Assembly (NCBI GenBank): GCA_026391255.1
Contig: JAPLDU010000001.1
Coordinates: 42,901 to 106,900 of the forward strand
Source of the DNA: Bacteroidia bacterium
GTDB taxonomy: Bacteria > Bacteroidota > Bacteroidia > Bacteroidales > JAPLDU01
Direction of reading: 5' to 3'
DNA length: 64,000 bases
The notes below the pieces were generated by a model that was given only the letters and a program-made list of their open reading frames with translations, was not told the origin of the DNA and did not search any database. Positions 22,988 through 33,007 of the stretch are shown piece by piece. Position 1 is the first letter of the stretch. Each line of letters starts with the position of its first letter. The translations under genes were made by a program, and so were the position numbers.

Positions 22988-23734
22988 TCAGGTATTCATT
23001 GCACCACAGACATTTATCACTTGTCCGCTCACATAGGAAGAAAGATCGGAAGCAAGAAAGAGCACCACATTGGCAACATCTTCGGTTGTACCGCCTCTTT
23101 TAAGGGGAATTTTTTCAATCCAGCCGGCTTTTACTTCCTCCGGAAGAGTATCGGTCATTTCAGTGAGGATGAAGCCCGGTGCAACGGCATTACACCTTAT
23201 GTTGCGCGATCCCATCTCTTTTGCTACCGATTTAGTGAATCCAATGATTCCGGCCTTGGATGCCGAATAGTTGGATTGTCCTGCATTTCCACTTACACCT
23301 ACAACAGAACTCATGTTAATAATAGAGCCGGATCGTTGGTTAAGCATTGTTTTTTGAACGGCCTTGGTAAAATTAAAAACGGATTTTAAATTGACATTTA
23401 TCACAGCATCCCATTGATCTTCAGACATTCTCATCAATAAAGTATCTTTTGTGATACCGGCATTATTCACCAGGAAATCTATTCTTCCGAAATCTTTCAC
23501 AATCTGATCTACAACTGTCATTGTATCAAGTAATTTACTCGCATCTGAAGCATAACCCTTGGCTTTAACCCCAAAAGCAGTAAGTTCTTTCTCCAGGTTT
23601 TGCATATGCTCATTGTAAACCAGGTCAGTAAAAGCAACATCAGCTCCTTCTCCAGCCAGTTTCAGAGCGATAGACTTGCCAATTCCCCTTGCTGCACCTG
23701 TTACTACAGCTGTTTTTCCTTCAAGTAATTTCAT
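22988..23734 (-). CDS. fabG: 3-oxoacyl-ACP reductase
   Basis: TGAARGIGKSIALKLA, NNAGITKDTLLMRM, YSASKAGIIGFTKS, SSYVSGQVINVCGAM. Confidence 0.93.
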   Translation of the reverse strand: MKLLEGKTAVVTGAARGIGKSIALKLAGEGADVAFTDLVYNEHMQNLEKELTAFGVKAKGYASDASKLLDTMTVVDQIVKDFGRIDFLVNNAGITKDTLLMRMSEDQWDAVINVNLKSVFNFTKAVQKTMLNQRSGSIINMSSVVGVSGNAGQSNYSASKAGIIGFTKSVAKEMGSRNIRCNAVAPGFILTEMTDTLPEEVKAGWIEKIPLKRGGTTEDVANVVLFLASDLSSYVSGQVINVCGAMNT

Positions 23735-23799
23735 AATTATCAGTTTTACATTCTCAATAACAATAATTATCCGGAAAAATTATGATCATGAATGATTGC

Positions 23800-23835
23800 A
23801 AAAAAGCCCTGCCGTTAAAAAAATGCAGGGCTGTA
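23800..23835 (-). terminator. Rho-independent terminator
   Basis: Perfect 8-bp stem AGCCCTGC/GCAGGGCT followed by T-run on the minus strand, 3' of the CDS 23858-24502. Confidence 0.8.
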
Positions 23836-23857
23836 TATTTATAAATCCTGTCTGTTT

Positions 23858-24502
23858 TCAATGATTAAAATAAGATCTTTGAGGAAACATTGCAACATTA
23901 TCAAATTGCTGAAAAGGTGCATTGCCACTGACATTTCTGATTTCTATACCAATCATGGAATTATCGGTGACTTTAAATTCTGCACCAAAAGAAAATTCCT
24001 TTGCTTGATAATCAATGCTTTTATTATCGCCATTCTGTTTATAAGTATTAATTCCATAGGCAGCCGTTCCATACAGGGTAATCCTGTCATTCACCAAATA
24101 CCTTCCCCTGGTAAATACCAGTTTCTGGTCAAGAGAGCCAGCTACCGGCAAAGAAATATCACCATATAAAGGATTATAAGTGTTTAGCATATTTCCCCGG
24201 GAATAAGTAACCCCGACATCTAATGAAAACCGGTTTGAAAGATCATAACTGACAAAGGGCGAAACAAAGGTATTAAAGCAGGTACCATAACCTTTAAAAG
24301 AGCTGACAGATGTTCCAAGTTCAAGGGATGTTCTGATTTTCGGATTATTTTTTAAAATATTGAATGAACTGTTTGGTTCTAATGTATTACCAGATTTTAG
24401 AGTATCCTTTCTCCGGGCATATTCAGGAATTTCAGTTGAATATTGGGCGTATCCATTGTAAAAGAGAATACTAAAAGCAAATATGCAAATAAATGTTTTC
24501 AT
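23858..24502 (-). CDS. Outer-membrane beta-barrel-like protein, unknown
   Basis: Signal peptide; alternating hydrophobic pattern (RFSLDVGVTYSRGNML...); aromatic C-terminal region. Confidence 0.5.
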   Translation of the reverse strand: MKTFICIFAFSILFYNGYAQYSTEIPEYARRKDTLKSGNTLEPNSSFNILKNNPKIRTSLELGTSVSSFKGYGTCFNTFVSPFVSYDLSNRFSLDVGVTYSRGNMLNTYNPLYGDISLPVAGSLDQKLVFTRGRYLVNDRITLYGTAAYGINTYKQNGDNKSIDYQAKEFSFGAEFKVTDNSMIGIEIRNVSGNAPFQQFDNVAMFPQRSYFNH

Positions 24503-24664
24503 AACATTTGTATTTCAAATACAACGCAAAAGTAATCATTTTATTTATGGCGAAATTATTTTTAAGGTGAATCAATTTACGAATGACGAATGACGATTTA
24601 CGAATTAAAGACAACAAATAAGCGACAATATGTTAGTAAGTTTTTTCTCTTAATCGCCTACAGT

Positions 24665-25498
24665 CTAAAGATGCCTGACAGTCTGGTGCAATCTGACAAG
24701 TCTGGTCAGCAATCCTTCCAATCGGGACAGATTAAGCATATTTGCCCCATCGGAAAGGGCTTTTTCAGGGTGAGGATGAGTTTCGAGGAAAATTCCATCT
24801 ACACCTGTTGCAATCCCAGCCCTGGCAATTGTTTCGATTAACTCAGGATTACCCCCGGTAACACCTGTTGACTGGTTAGGTTGTTTAAGTGAATGTGTAA
24901 TATCGAGAATCACAGGATAACCAATCTTTTGCATGACAGGAATGCTACGGAAATCAACTACTAAGTCCTGGTAACCGAACATAGTTCCACGTTCTGTGAG
25001 CATTATCCTGTCGTTGCCCGAATCAATTACTTTATCAACGGAGAATTTCATTGCTTCTGCTGACATGAACTGACCTTTTTTAATATTCACCACTTTACCG
25101 GTTTTTGCTGCTGCAATCAGTAAGTCGGTCTGACGACAAAGAAATGCAGGAATCTGAAGTATGTCAACAAATCCGGCTGCCAGGTCAGCTTCTTCTGCAG
25201 AATGAATATCGGTCACAATAACAAGGCCTAGCTGCTTCCTGACTTTAGCAAGTATTTCAAGAGCCTGAACATCACCAATACCAGAAAAAGAATCAACCCT
25301 TGACCTGTTGGCTTTACGGTAAGATGCCTTGAATACCAAAGGAATCTGAAGCACAGAACAAATTTCCCTGACTTTTCCGGCAACTTCAAACACCAGATTT
25401 TCACTCTCCACTACACAGGGACCAGCAAGCAGGAAGAAATTGCCATTCTCAAAATCAAAATCTTTAAACAGGCTACTCAATATTTCATTTTTCTTCAT
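24665..25498 (-). CDS. kdsA: 3-deoxy-8-phosphooctulonate synthase
   Basis: LAGPCVVESE, VFKASYRKANRSRVDSFSG, DIHSAEEADLAA, DITHSLKQPN. Confidence 0.94.
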   Translation of the reverse strand: MKKNEILSSLFKDFDFENGNFFLLAGPCVVESENLVFEVAGKVREICSVLQIPLVFKASYRKANRSRVDSFSGIGDVQALEILAKVRKQLGLVIVTDIHSAEEADLAAGFVDILQIPAFLCRQTDLLIAAAKTGKVVNIKKGQFMSAEAMKFSVDKVIDSGNDRIMLTERGTMFGYQDLVVDFRSIPVMQKIGYPVILDITHSLKQPNQSTGVTGGNPELIETIARAGIATGVDGIFLETHPHPEKALSDGANMLNLSRLEGLLTRLVRLHQTVRHL

Positions 25499-25508
25499 GT
25501 CAAATTAA

Positions 25509-26807
25509 TTAATTTCCATAAATAAGCTGAATATTAATGCTTTGTGATAAAGAGTTGTCAGGTTTAATAAATCCGATAATATTACCACTTGCTATTCTGA
25601 ATCTGAAACGATGAATTTTAATCTCTGTGCCTAATCCAAGCCTGATATCAGATGAATTTCCACCATAGCTCAACTGGAATAATGCAGCTAGATTATTATT
25701 ATCATTTATATTGAAGAATTTCTTCCCAGCTAAATAGATTACTGGAGCTGGCATTACTGAAGCCTGGTAACAATAAGCACCAGGTGAAAGAATAAGATTA
25801 TTATGTAAAAAAGGGATATCCATTTCAAATGAAATTTTTCTTGGCAAAGATGTTTTATACTCCCCTTTTTTTGCTTGTGAATAATAAAATTGCTTTTTCA
25901 GGCTGTCAATGGAAAATGAGTTGAAATTAGCGCTCCCCAGATCAAAGAGACTTGTAATATCAACACCTGTGTAACTTATTGAAGTATCATGGTTAACTAA
26001 AGTCGACTGATCATTCCAGTAGACTGTGCCTGCATCTTCTAACGTCAATGATATGGTTATCTGGCTTTTAACAAACCTGTATGAAAGCATGAAATCAGTT
26101 GAAAAACCAATTCCTCTGCCATTACCTGTCGAATCTGCGGCTTTTGTACTACGGTAATCATAGTTTGCATCAAGATTCAGGTATTCCCCGTCTTCACTGG
26201 TAGAAATATGCGCATCATTAAATCTTATGGAATAATTATTAACACCATTCACAATGGAAATGGCAGAAAAAAAAGTAAGGTTATTGTGAGCCAGGAATCT
26301 CCTGAACAAACCGAACTTTATTTTTTGATAATCAGTATAATTTAGACTGAACCCGGAAAGGTCAGCAGTTTTCCCTGCAAACATTGAATTTCCATAGAAA
26401 ACAATGTTATAATAATCCCTGGAAAATTTTATTCCTGCAAAATAATTCTGTGATCCCGATATCAGGTATCCACATCTTTTGCTATGAGGAAAAAATCCTG
26501 TGAGGAACCAATCAAGACTTCCTGAAGCAAGAAAGAAATTATTGTTTGCCAGTTTACTGGCTCCTTTCAGATCAGCGCTGATGTATTTCCCCTGATAGAA
26601 TGAATTTACAAAATTGTTTGTCAGTGAATTGGAAAACGTGCCAAGTGTTCCGGAAATGCCTGTTTTTAAACCTGTCGTTGTATCTGAGGTCAAAAAATAT
26701 TTCCAGTATCCATTTGTTTCATCCAATGAACCAAGACCACCATATTGGGAGAATGAATATTGTGCACAAATACACAACATGCTGATAATAAACCAAATTC
26801 TTGTCAA
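25509..26807 (-). CDS. Putative outer-membrane protein, unknown
   Basis: Signal peptide; beta-barrel-like composition; C-terminal INIQLIYGN. Confidence 0.5.
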   Translation of the reverse strand: MTRIWFIISMLCICAQYSFSQYGGLGSLDETNGYWKYFLTSDTTTGLKTGISGTLGTFSNSLTNNFVNSFYQGKYISADLKGASKLANNNFFLASGSLDWFLTGFFPHSKRCGYLISGSQNYFAGIKFSRDYYNIVFYGNSMFAGKTADLSGFSLNYTDYQKIKFGLFRRFLAHNNLTFFSAISIVNGVNNYSIRFNDAHISTSEDGEYLNLDANYDYRSTKAADSTGNGRGIGFSTDFMLSYRFVKSQITISLTLEDAGTVYWNDQSTLVNHDTSISYTGVDITSLFDLGSANFNSFSIDSLKKQFYYSQAKKGEYKTSLPRKISFEMDIPFLHNNLILSPGAYCYQASVMPAPVIYLAGKKFFNINDNNNLAALFQLSYGGNSSDIRLGLGTEIKIHRFRFRIASGNIIGFIKPDNSLSQSINIQLIYGN

Positions 26808-27132
26808 AAGATATGATTGAATATTTGCTGCTAATAAAATGAAAAAAACTAATTTCTACCTGAATTATTTGGTGGTATTAATTTCAACCTTTTAGTATCT
26901 CATTTCTGAAATATTGACGCGTTTTGGCAAAAAATTCCAAAAAATAAATCACAAAAAACACATAATAAGCAATATCAAAATTTCAAATACGAAACAAGCT
27001 ACTTTGAATTTGTCATTTTGTTGATTGATATTTATTTGTTATTTGTATTTTGAGATTTGTGATTTCTTGTTACGTTCTGGCTCGTCTAGGTTAGGTTCTA
27101 TGCATAATTGGCATTTATAATTAAACTCAATT

Positions 27133-29346
27133 TTAGGATTCCAGCCTGATTGCTTTAGTAACTCCTTTTACTTCAATTAATTTTCTGAGTAATATTTGAA
27201 GTTGCGTTTGACCATTGACAAAAACCTTAATAATTCCCTCAAAAACCCCTTTTTTAGAAGACAGAGTAAATGATCTCATATTCAATTTAAGTTCCTGGGA
27301 AATAACGGTCGAAATATTGTTGATCATACCTAATTCATCCAAACCGGTAATTTTAATAATAGCCTGAAAAGCTGATTTCTCAGGACGGGTTCCCCAGGTA
27401 ATTTTCATAATTCTGTAGTTGTATTTTTCTATCATTCGTAAGGCATTGGGGCAATTCTTCCTGTGAATGCTGATCCCTTTGCCTACCCTTACAAATCCAA
27501 AAACATCATCGCCAAAAATAGGACTACAACATTTAGCTAATGAATAATTTACATTTTTTATATTTTCACCCAGATGTATATAATCAGCATTAGTATCTTC
27601 ATTATTAGAATATTCAATATGTTTTTGTTCAGGTAATAAAGGAGTAATCTCTTGTTTTTCAGGGATGGTAAGTATGGTTTTAATCTCGGAAACAGCAATA
27701 CTTTCGTCATAAATCCGGTAGTACAACTCGGTGGAAGTCTTTAACTTATAATGAGCTAATAGCTTAGTAATACTTTCATCCACATTTAATTTCCAGTTTT
27801 TCAGTTTTCTGTGAATGATCTCCTTACCTGCTTCGGCCAACTTAAACTTTTCTTCATCAATCAGTTTCTTTATTCTGGCTCTGGCTTTAGTAGTAACAAC
27901 GATATTCAACCAGTCGTGGGCAGGCTTTTGGTTTTTGCTGGTAAGAATTTCGACCTGGTCGCCGTTCTGCAACTGGTATCGAAGAGGTACGGCTTTATGG
28001 TTTACTTTGGCACCAATGCATTTAGCACCCACATCTGTATGTATCTCGAAAGCAAAATCCAAAGCTGTAGCGCCTTTTGGAAGTTTTTTCAGATCACCGC
28101 CAGGAGTGAAAACAAAAACCTCGTTTGAAGCCATATCCATACTAAAGTAGTTAATGAAATCAACTACATTAAGTTCAGAATTTTCAAGCAATTCGCGTAA
28201 ATTATTCAACCATTGCCGGTCAAAATCACCAGTTTCCTTTATCCCTTTGTATTTCCAATGAGCTGCCAGTCCACGTTCAGCTAAATCATTCATTCTCTGC
28301 GTTCTGATCTGAATCTCAACCCACTTTCCCTGTGGGCCCATTACAGTAGTATGAAGGGATTCGTAACCATTTGATTTCGGTATTGATATCCAGTCCCGCA
28401 GCCGGCTTGGATTTGGTGGATAAATATCTGTGACCACAGAATATACTTTCCAGCATTCCATTTTTTCATTTTCCATGTTGGTTGTCAGTATGATCCTGAT
28501 AGCAAAAATGTCATATACTTCTTCAAATTCCACATTCTGTTTCTTCATTTTCGACCAGATGGAGTAGACCGATTTGGTTCTCCATTTAATTTCATATCGA
28601 ACCTTCCTTTTATCCAGCTCATTTCTCAGCGGCAAAAGGAACGTTTCGACATATTCTTTCCTGACTTCCTGAGTATCAGATAATTTTTGAAATATTGAAT
28701 GATATATGTCAGGTTGGGAATATTTTAGTATAAGGTCTTCGAGTTCAGTCTTAATATTATAAAATCCGAGTCTGTGAGCCAAGGGAATATAAATCTGTTT
28801 TGCTTCTTCGCAGGTTATCAAGGTTATTTCCTTTTCAAACAATGAGGTATTCCTGAGTTTGTACATTTGAATTGCAAGGGAAATCAAGATTACCCTCACA
28901 TCTTTTGCCAGTGAAAACAGATACTTTCTGAAGTTATCGGCCTGCAAAATCACTTTACTATTCGTAACTGTCTGGAACTTGAGCAAGCCATCCAGTATTT
29001 CAGCTTCGACAAGTCCAAATTCATCAGTAATCTGTGCAATAGTGATCTGACCTTCAATTACCGGTATAAAGAGCAATGCACAAATGATTGTGGATGTTCC
29101 CAGTCCTATTTCCTGAACTGAAATTCGCGCAACACCAATCGAAAAGAGAATGGTTGGTTGTTCATTATTTAAATATTTATTACTCTGATATTTTAATAAT
29201 AATTCATAAGCCTTTCGAATCCTTCCTGTATCGCCTTTTTTAAGCAATGGCTTGGAAATTTTAAGTAAAGCTTTATATTCATCATTCAATTTTACTTTGT
29301 CATCTCTGCTGATACCCGATGAAACCAATGATGTATTATTTTTCAT
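27133..29346 (-). CDS. relA: RelA/SpoT-family (p)ppGpp synthetase with degenerate HD domain
   Basis: Synthetase RTKSVYSIWSKMKKQ...YDIFAIRIIL...SIPKSNGYESLHTTVMGPQGKWVEIQIRT; TGS and ACT domains; no HD dyad in N-domain. Confidence 0.9.
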   Translation of the reverse strand: MKNNTSLVSSGISRDDKVKLNDEYKALLKISKPLLKKGDTGRIRKAYELLLKYQSNKYLNNEQPTILFSIGVARISVQEIGLGTSTIICALLFIPVIEGQITIAQITDEFGLVEAEILDGLLKFQTVTNSKVILQADNFRKYLFSLAKDVRVILISLAIQMYKLRNTSLFEKEITLITCEEAKQIYIPLAHRLGFYNIKTELEDLILKYSQPDIYHSIFQKLSDTQEVRKEYVETFLLPLRNELDKRKVRYEIKWRTKSVYSIWSKMKKQNVEFEEVYDIFAIRIILTTNMENEKMECWKVYSVVTDIYPPNPSRLRDWISIPKSNGYESLHTTVMGPQGKWVEIQIRTQRMNDLAERGLAAHWKYKGIKETGDFDRQWLNNLRELLENSELNVVDFINYFSMDMASNEVFVFTPGGDLKKLPKGATALDFAFEIHTDVGAKCIGAKVNHKAVPLRYQLQNGDQVEILTSKNQKPAHDWLNIVVTTKARARIKKLIDEEKFKLAEAGKEIIHRKLKNWKLNVDESITKLLAHYKLKTSTELYYRIYDESIAVSEIKTILTIPEKQEITPLLPEQKHIEYSNNEDTNADYIHLGENIKNVNYSLAKCCSPIFGDDVFGFVRVGKGISIHRKNCPNALRMIEKYNYRIMKITWGTRPEKSAFQAIIKITGLDELGMINNISTVISQELKLNMRSFTLSSKKGVFEGIIKVFVNGQTQLQILLRKLIEVKGVTKAIRLES

Positions 29347-29382
29347 TCTTTACGATTAATCGATATATTAACCTAAAAACTA

Positions 29383-30294
29383 TTATTTATATTTATCAAC
29401 CTGAGTCAGATATAATTTACCTCTCCTGAATCTTTCAACCCTGCAATAAATTGTAGTCAGGTTCAGCCAATCATGGAAATTATGGCTTAGAGGGGTAACA
29501 GGACAAGTAATGCCAAATTTATCCCTGGCAGTTAATATGTATTCTTTCTGTTTGTTGTACCAGTTAACTTCTTCGAAACCTGCAAATTGAAACTCATATA
29601 CTTCTCCTGTCCTATAAACAGGATTTTCCACTTCAATATATTGACCTGTTGTTTCTGTTACTAACCCATTTATTTCCTGCTCTTTATGGAAATTAAAATG
29701 ATCATAGTATTTTTTACGGATAATATGCTTGTATCCAAATGGATCCATTATCACAAAATATTCGGTATTTCCGGCAAGGGTCAGAATACCGGTAATTGTG
29801 AATTTATACTGAGAAAACTGAACCAATCCTTTATGGTACTTATAATCATAACTGTTTAAATAAAGCCTGCCTCTTTTGATTCTTTCAATGGTGCAGATCA
29901 ATTCTTTTGGAGGATTAAGCTGTTCATAATCAGATGATACACTAATATCATTTCCCATCTTATCTGAGACAATTAAGAGGTTTTCCTTGTCACCAAAGGA
30001 ATTAACTAAGGATGATGAGGCTTTTACAGGAAATAGATATCTGTTACCAGACTCATAATAAGGATTTTGCGGTTCAATAAATATTTTGCCGCTGCAGTTT
30101 ATTTTATCGATGCGACATTGAACAAACTGACCGGGAAAAAAGTGATAATCTGCATACAGATTCTTAAGGATCAGGTGTTTATTATTAAAATGATCCTTAA
30201 ATAGATAATACTCTTCATGATCAGGCATTAGTACGGTTTTATCAATGATAAACCGGTAGTACTCTCCTTCTCTGAATCTTTCAAACCCTGTCAT
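29383..30294 (-). CDS. Tandem-repeat (OB/S1-like) protein, unknown
   Basis: Repeated unit patterns C-R-I-D/E...G-K/R-L/I-Y/F (VQCRIDKINCSGKIFI, LICTIERIKRGRLYL, IYCRVERFRRGKLYL). Confidence 0.5.
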   Translation of the reverse strand: MTGFERFREGEYYRFIIDKTVLMPDHEEYYLFKDHFNNKHLILKNLYADYHFFPGQFVQCRIDKINCSGKIFIEPQNPYYESGNRYLFPVKASSSLVNSFGDKENLLIVSDKMGNDISVSSDYEQLNPPKELICTIERIKRGRLYLNSYDYKYHKGLVQFSQYKFTITGILTLAGNTEYFVIMDPFGYKHIIRKKYYDHFNFHKEQEINGLVTETTGQYIEVENPVYRTGEVYEFQFAGFEEVNWYNKQKEYILTARDKFGITCPVTPLSHNFHDWLNLTTIYCRVERFRRGKLYLTQVDKYK

Positions 30295-30352
30295 CAGAGA
30301 TCTGTTAATTATCGGTCTGATACATCTGGGAAATACATGAAAAGTAACGAAA

Positions 30353-30793
30353 TCAGAGAGTTATTGTATAGTTATATACTTCAGGTACAGGTTGTTTTGA
30401 AAATTCATCCTGTTCATCTTTCTTAATATCACTTCTGACAAATGAATAAGAAATTCCACCGCCGATTTTGAAATCAATTTTAAGCCTCATGGTCTTTTTC
30501 ACACGCATTCCCCTGTTATAAGTCTTGTTATATTTCAGCATTCTGACCAGGCGTAATGCCTCTTCATCACATTCATGCCCAATGCCTCTCAGGATTTTCT
30601 CATTGCTGACTTCTCCATTGTGGTCAACATCATAACTGATATGCACAAAACCTTCGATTCTGTTATTAACAGCATCGGCCGGATAACGGAGGTTTTCTTT
30701 AATAAATTTATTCAATTCTTCCTTTCCGCCGGGATATTCGGGCAGTTTAATGAAGTCCTTTTTTTTCCTGTTTTCGTTACTCTCTTTCTTCAT
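30353..30793 (-). CDS. TonB C-terminal-domain protein
   Basis: YPGGKEELNKFIKENLRYPADAVNNRIEGFVHISYDVDHNGEVSNEKILRGIGHECDEEALRLVRML. Confidence 0.8.
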   Translation of the reverse strand: MKKESNENRKKKDFIKLPEYPGGKEELNKFIKENLRYPADAVNNRIEGFVHISYDVDHNGEVSNEKILRGIGHECDEEALRLVRMLKYNKTYNRGMRVKKTMRLKIDFKIGGGISYSFVRSDIKKDEQDEFSKQPVPEVYNYTITL

Positions 30794-31057
30794 ATCTTTC
30801 AGATAAGGTTAAAACTCATAAATCCTGTCAAAATTATTCAAACCGGAGCAATCAGGAAAACGAATGTATTTATATATCGACAAAATTTTGATGATGCAGA
30901 TATTTTATTCAATGATATTCATAGTTTGAATCTGTGTATGTATACGATAACTAAATCAATGTCGAGAGATTAGAAAAACTGATTCAAGCTATAATTGACC
31001 AGCTATCTCATTTTTTCTGGTTATATTCGTCAATAAAATATCCTTAAATTTTGCAAG

Positions 31058-32329
31058 GTGGATTTTAATTTTAAACTGGTTTTCGTCTTATTATTTATCA
31101 TACTGATAGATATTTATACATTTAAAGGAGTCAGGCTTGCCTTTTTCAAAAGGATCAACAGTCCAGTTTTTAAAAGGATATTTATTTACCTTTTCTGGAT
31201 TATTACACTGATATTCATCATACTCAGTTTTTATATCTTCAAATTAAAACCTAACATCAGAAGTGTGGTTGCCTATAAGCACATTTATTTTTTTACAGGA
31301 TTGCTGGTGTTGTTATATGTACCTAAACTGATATTTATTATTTTTCATTTTATTGAAGATGTGATACATTACTTTAGGATGCTGCATTTTTTAAAAAAGG
31401 CCAGTAAAGCGATCTCATTGGGTGAAACATTACCCCCTCAGGCAAGGATGACCCTGATATCTGAAATAGGTATAGTTTTGGCCATCATCCCATTTGCATC
31501 CATTGTATATGGAATTTCAGAAGGAAAATTCAACTTTAAAGTAAAGTCAGTTGAATTATTTTTTCCGAATTTGCCGTCGAATTTTGACGGAATGAAAATC
31601 GTACAGATTTCTGATTTTCATATCGGCAGCTTTTACGGGGACAAGAAGCAGATTGAAGCCATTGTTGATCTGGTAAACGAGCAGGATCCTGATATTTTGG
31701 TTTTTACTGGTGACATGGTTAATTATACGGCCAATGAAATGGATAGTTTTATGAGCATTTTATCAGGTTTTAATGCAAAACTCGGTAAATATGCAATATT
31801 AGGTAATCATGATTACGGTGATTACCAAACATGGCAGTCTGATGATATGAAAGAGAATGATCACAGACAACTGATGAAAAATGAGCAACTACTGGGATTT
31901 AAGCTGCTGTTGAATGAGAATGTGAAGATACGGATTGATAATAATGAGATTGCACTGATTGGCGTTGAAAACTGGGGCCTACCTCCTTATAGTCAATATG
32001 GCAACTTGGATAAAGCCATGAAAGGTGTCGAAAATATTGGTTTTAAGCTGTTATTAAGCCATGATCCGACCTTTTGGGATGCAAAAGTAATTAAGAAAAC
32101 TGACATTGACCTGACTTTATCAGGCCATACACATGGAATGCAATTTGGATTTCGCATACCCGGATTAAAATGGAGCCCGGCAAAATATAAGTATCCGCGA
32201 TGGTCAGGTTTATACCAGGTTGGTAAACAATATCTTTATGTAAATGTCGGTCTTGGTTTTTTTGGATTTCCAGGCAGAATTGGCATGCCTCCGGAAATCA
32301 CCGTGATTAAACTTAGAAAAAGACAATAG
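31058..32329 (+). CDS. Membrane-anchored metallophosphoesterase
   Basis: QISDFHIGSFYG, FTGDMVNY, LGNHDYGDY, LSGHTHGMQFG metallophosphatase motifs after N-terminal TM helices. Confidence 0.92.
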   Translation: MDFNFKLVFVLLFIILIDIYTFKGVRLAFFKRINSPVFKRIFIYLFWIITLIFIILSFYIFKLKPNIRSVVAYKHIYFFTGLLVLLYVPKLIFIIFHFIEDVIHYFRMLHFLKKASKAISLGETLPPQARMTLISEIGIVLAIIPFASIVYGISEGKFNFKVKSVELFFPNLPSNFDGMKIVQISDFHIGSFYGDKKQIEAIVDLVNEQDPDILVFTGDMVNYTANEMDSFMSILSGFNAKLGKYAILGNHDYGDYQTWQSDDMKENDHRQLMKNEQLLGFKLLLNENVKIRIDNNEIALIGVENWGLPPYSQYGNLDKAMKGVENIGFKLLLSHDPTFWDAKVIKKTDIDLTLSGHTHGMQFGFRIPGLKWSPAKYKYPRWSGLYQVGKQYLYVNVGLGFFGFPGRIGMPPEITVIKLRKRQ

Positions 32330-32467
32330 GAATTTGGGCTAAAGACTATGAGACATTAGTCATTTATTTTTGTGAAGATATATTAGTTTGAACTTTATAA
32401 ACTTTATAGACTTTACGAACTTTTAACTATAGCCTACAGTCTAAAGACCTAAAAAGCTATTCAAGCT

Positions 32468-32872
32468 TTACTTGAATAATTTTCCAAACATTGATTTGTT
32501 CTTTTTCTTTCCTGAGTAGTTAATATTCTTCTCATCATTTTCATTTAATATTTGCCATATATTGCTCCAGCCAGGGAAACCGCCGACATTTCTGTCGTCA
32601 ATATAAACATCAGCTTCAATTTTACGGCTGATGGACCGATCGAAAACTTCTTCGGGGTAATTTTGATTTACTGCATAAAATTCAAGTCCGTTTGCCCGGC
32701 AAAAAGCAACCGCTTCGTCCAGTTCCCTGCCTGCCCTGAATGTCCAGAGCACAAGAATGTGTCCTTTTTTTTGTAATTCTTTAAGTGTCTGAAAAGCAAA
32801 CAGTTTCTCCTCTCCTATATCAGGGTAACAATGTTCCACTATGGTTCCGTCAAAATCAACCGCTATTTTCAT
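32468..32872 (-). CDS. Small HAD-like hydrolase
   Basis: MKIAVDFDGTIVEHCYPDIGEEKLFAFQTLKELQKKGHILVLWTFR...VYIDDRN. Confidence 0.8.
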   Translation of the reverse strand: MKIAVDFDGTIVEHCYPDIGEEKLFAFQTLKELQKKGHILVLWTFRAGRELDEAVAFCRANGLEFYAVNQNYPEEVFDRSISRKIEADVYIDDRNVGGFPGWSNIWQILNENDEKNINYSGKKKNKSMFGKLFK

Positions 32873-33007
32873 TTATCAAGTTAAGTTTATTATAGTTGTA
32901 AGTCATAAGTCATAAGTCGTAAGTCAACAGTCATTAGTTGTGAGGTATATTAGTCAAATGTTTATGTCTTATGTCTTATTCCTTATGTCTTATTGCATTT
33001 TAATCAA

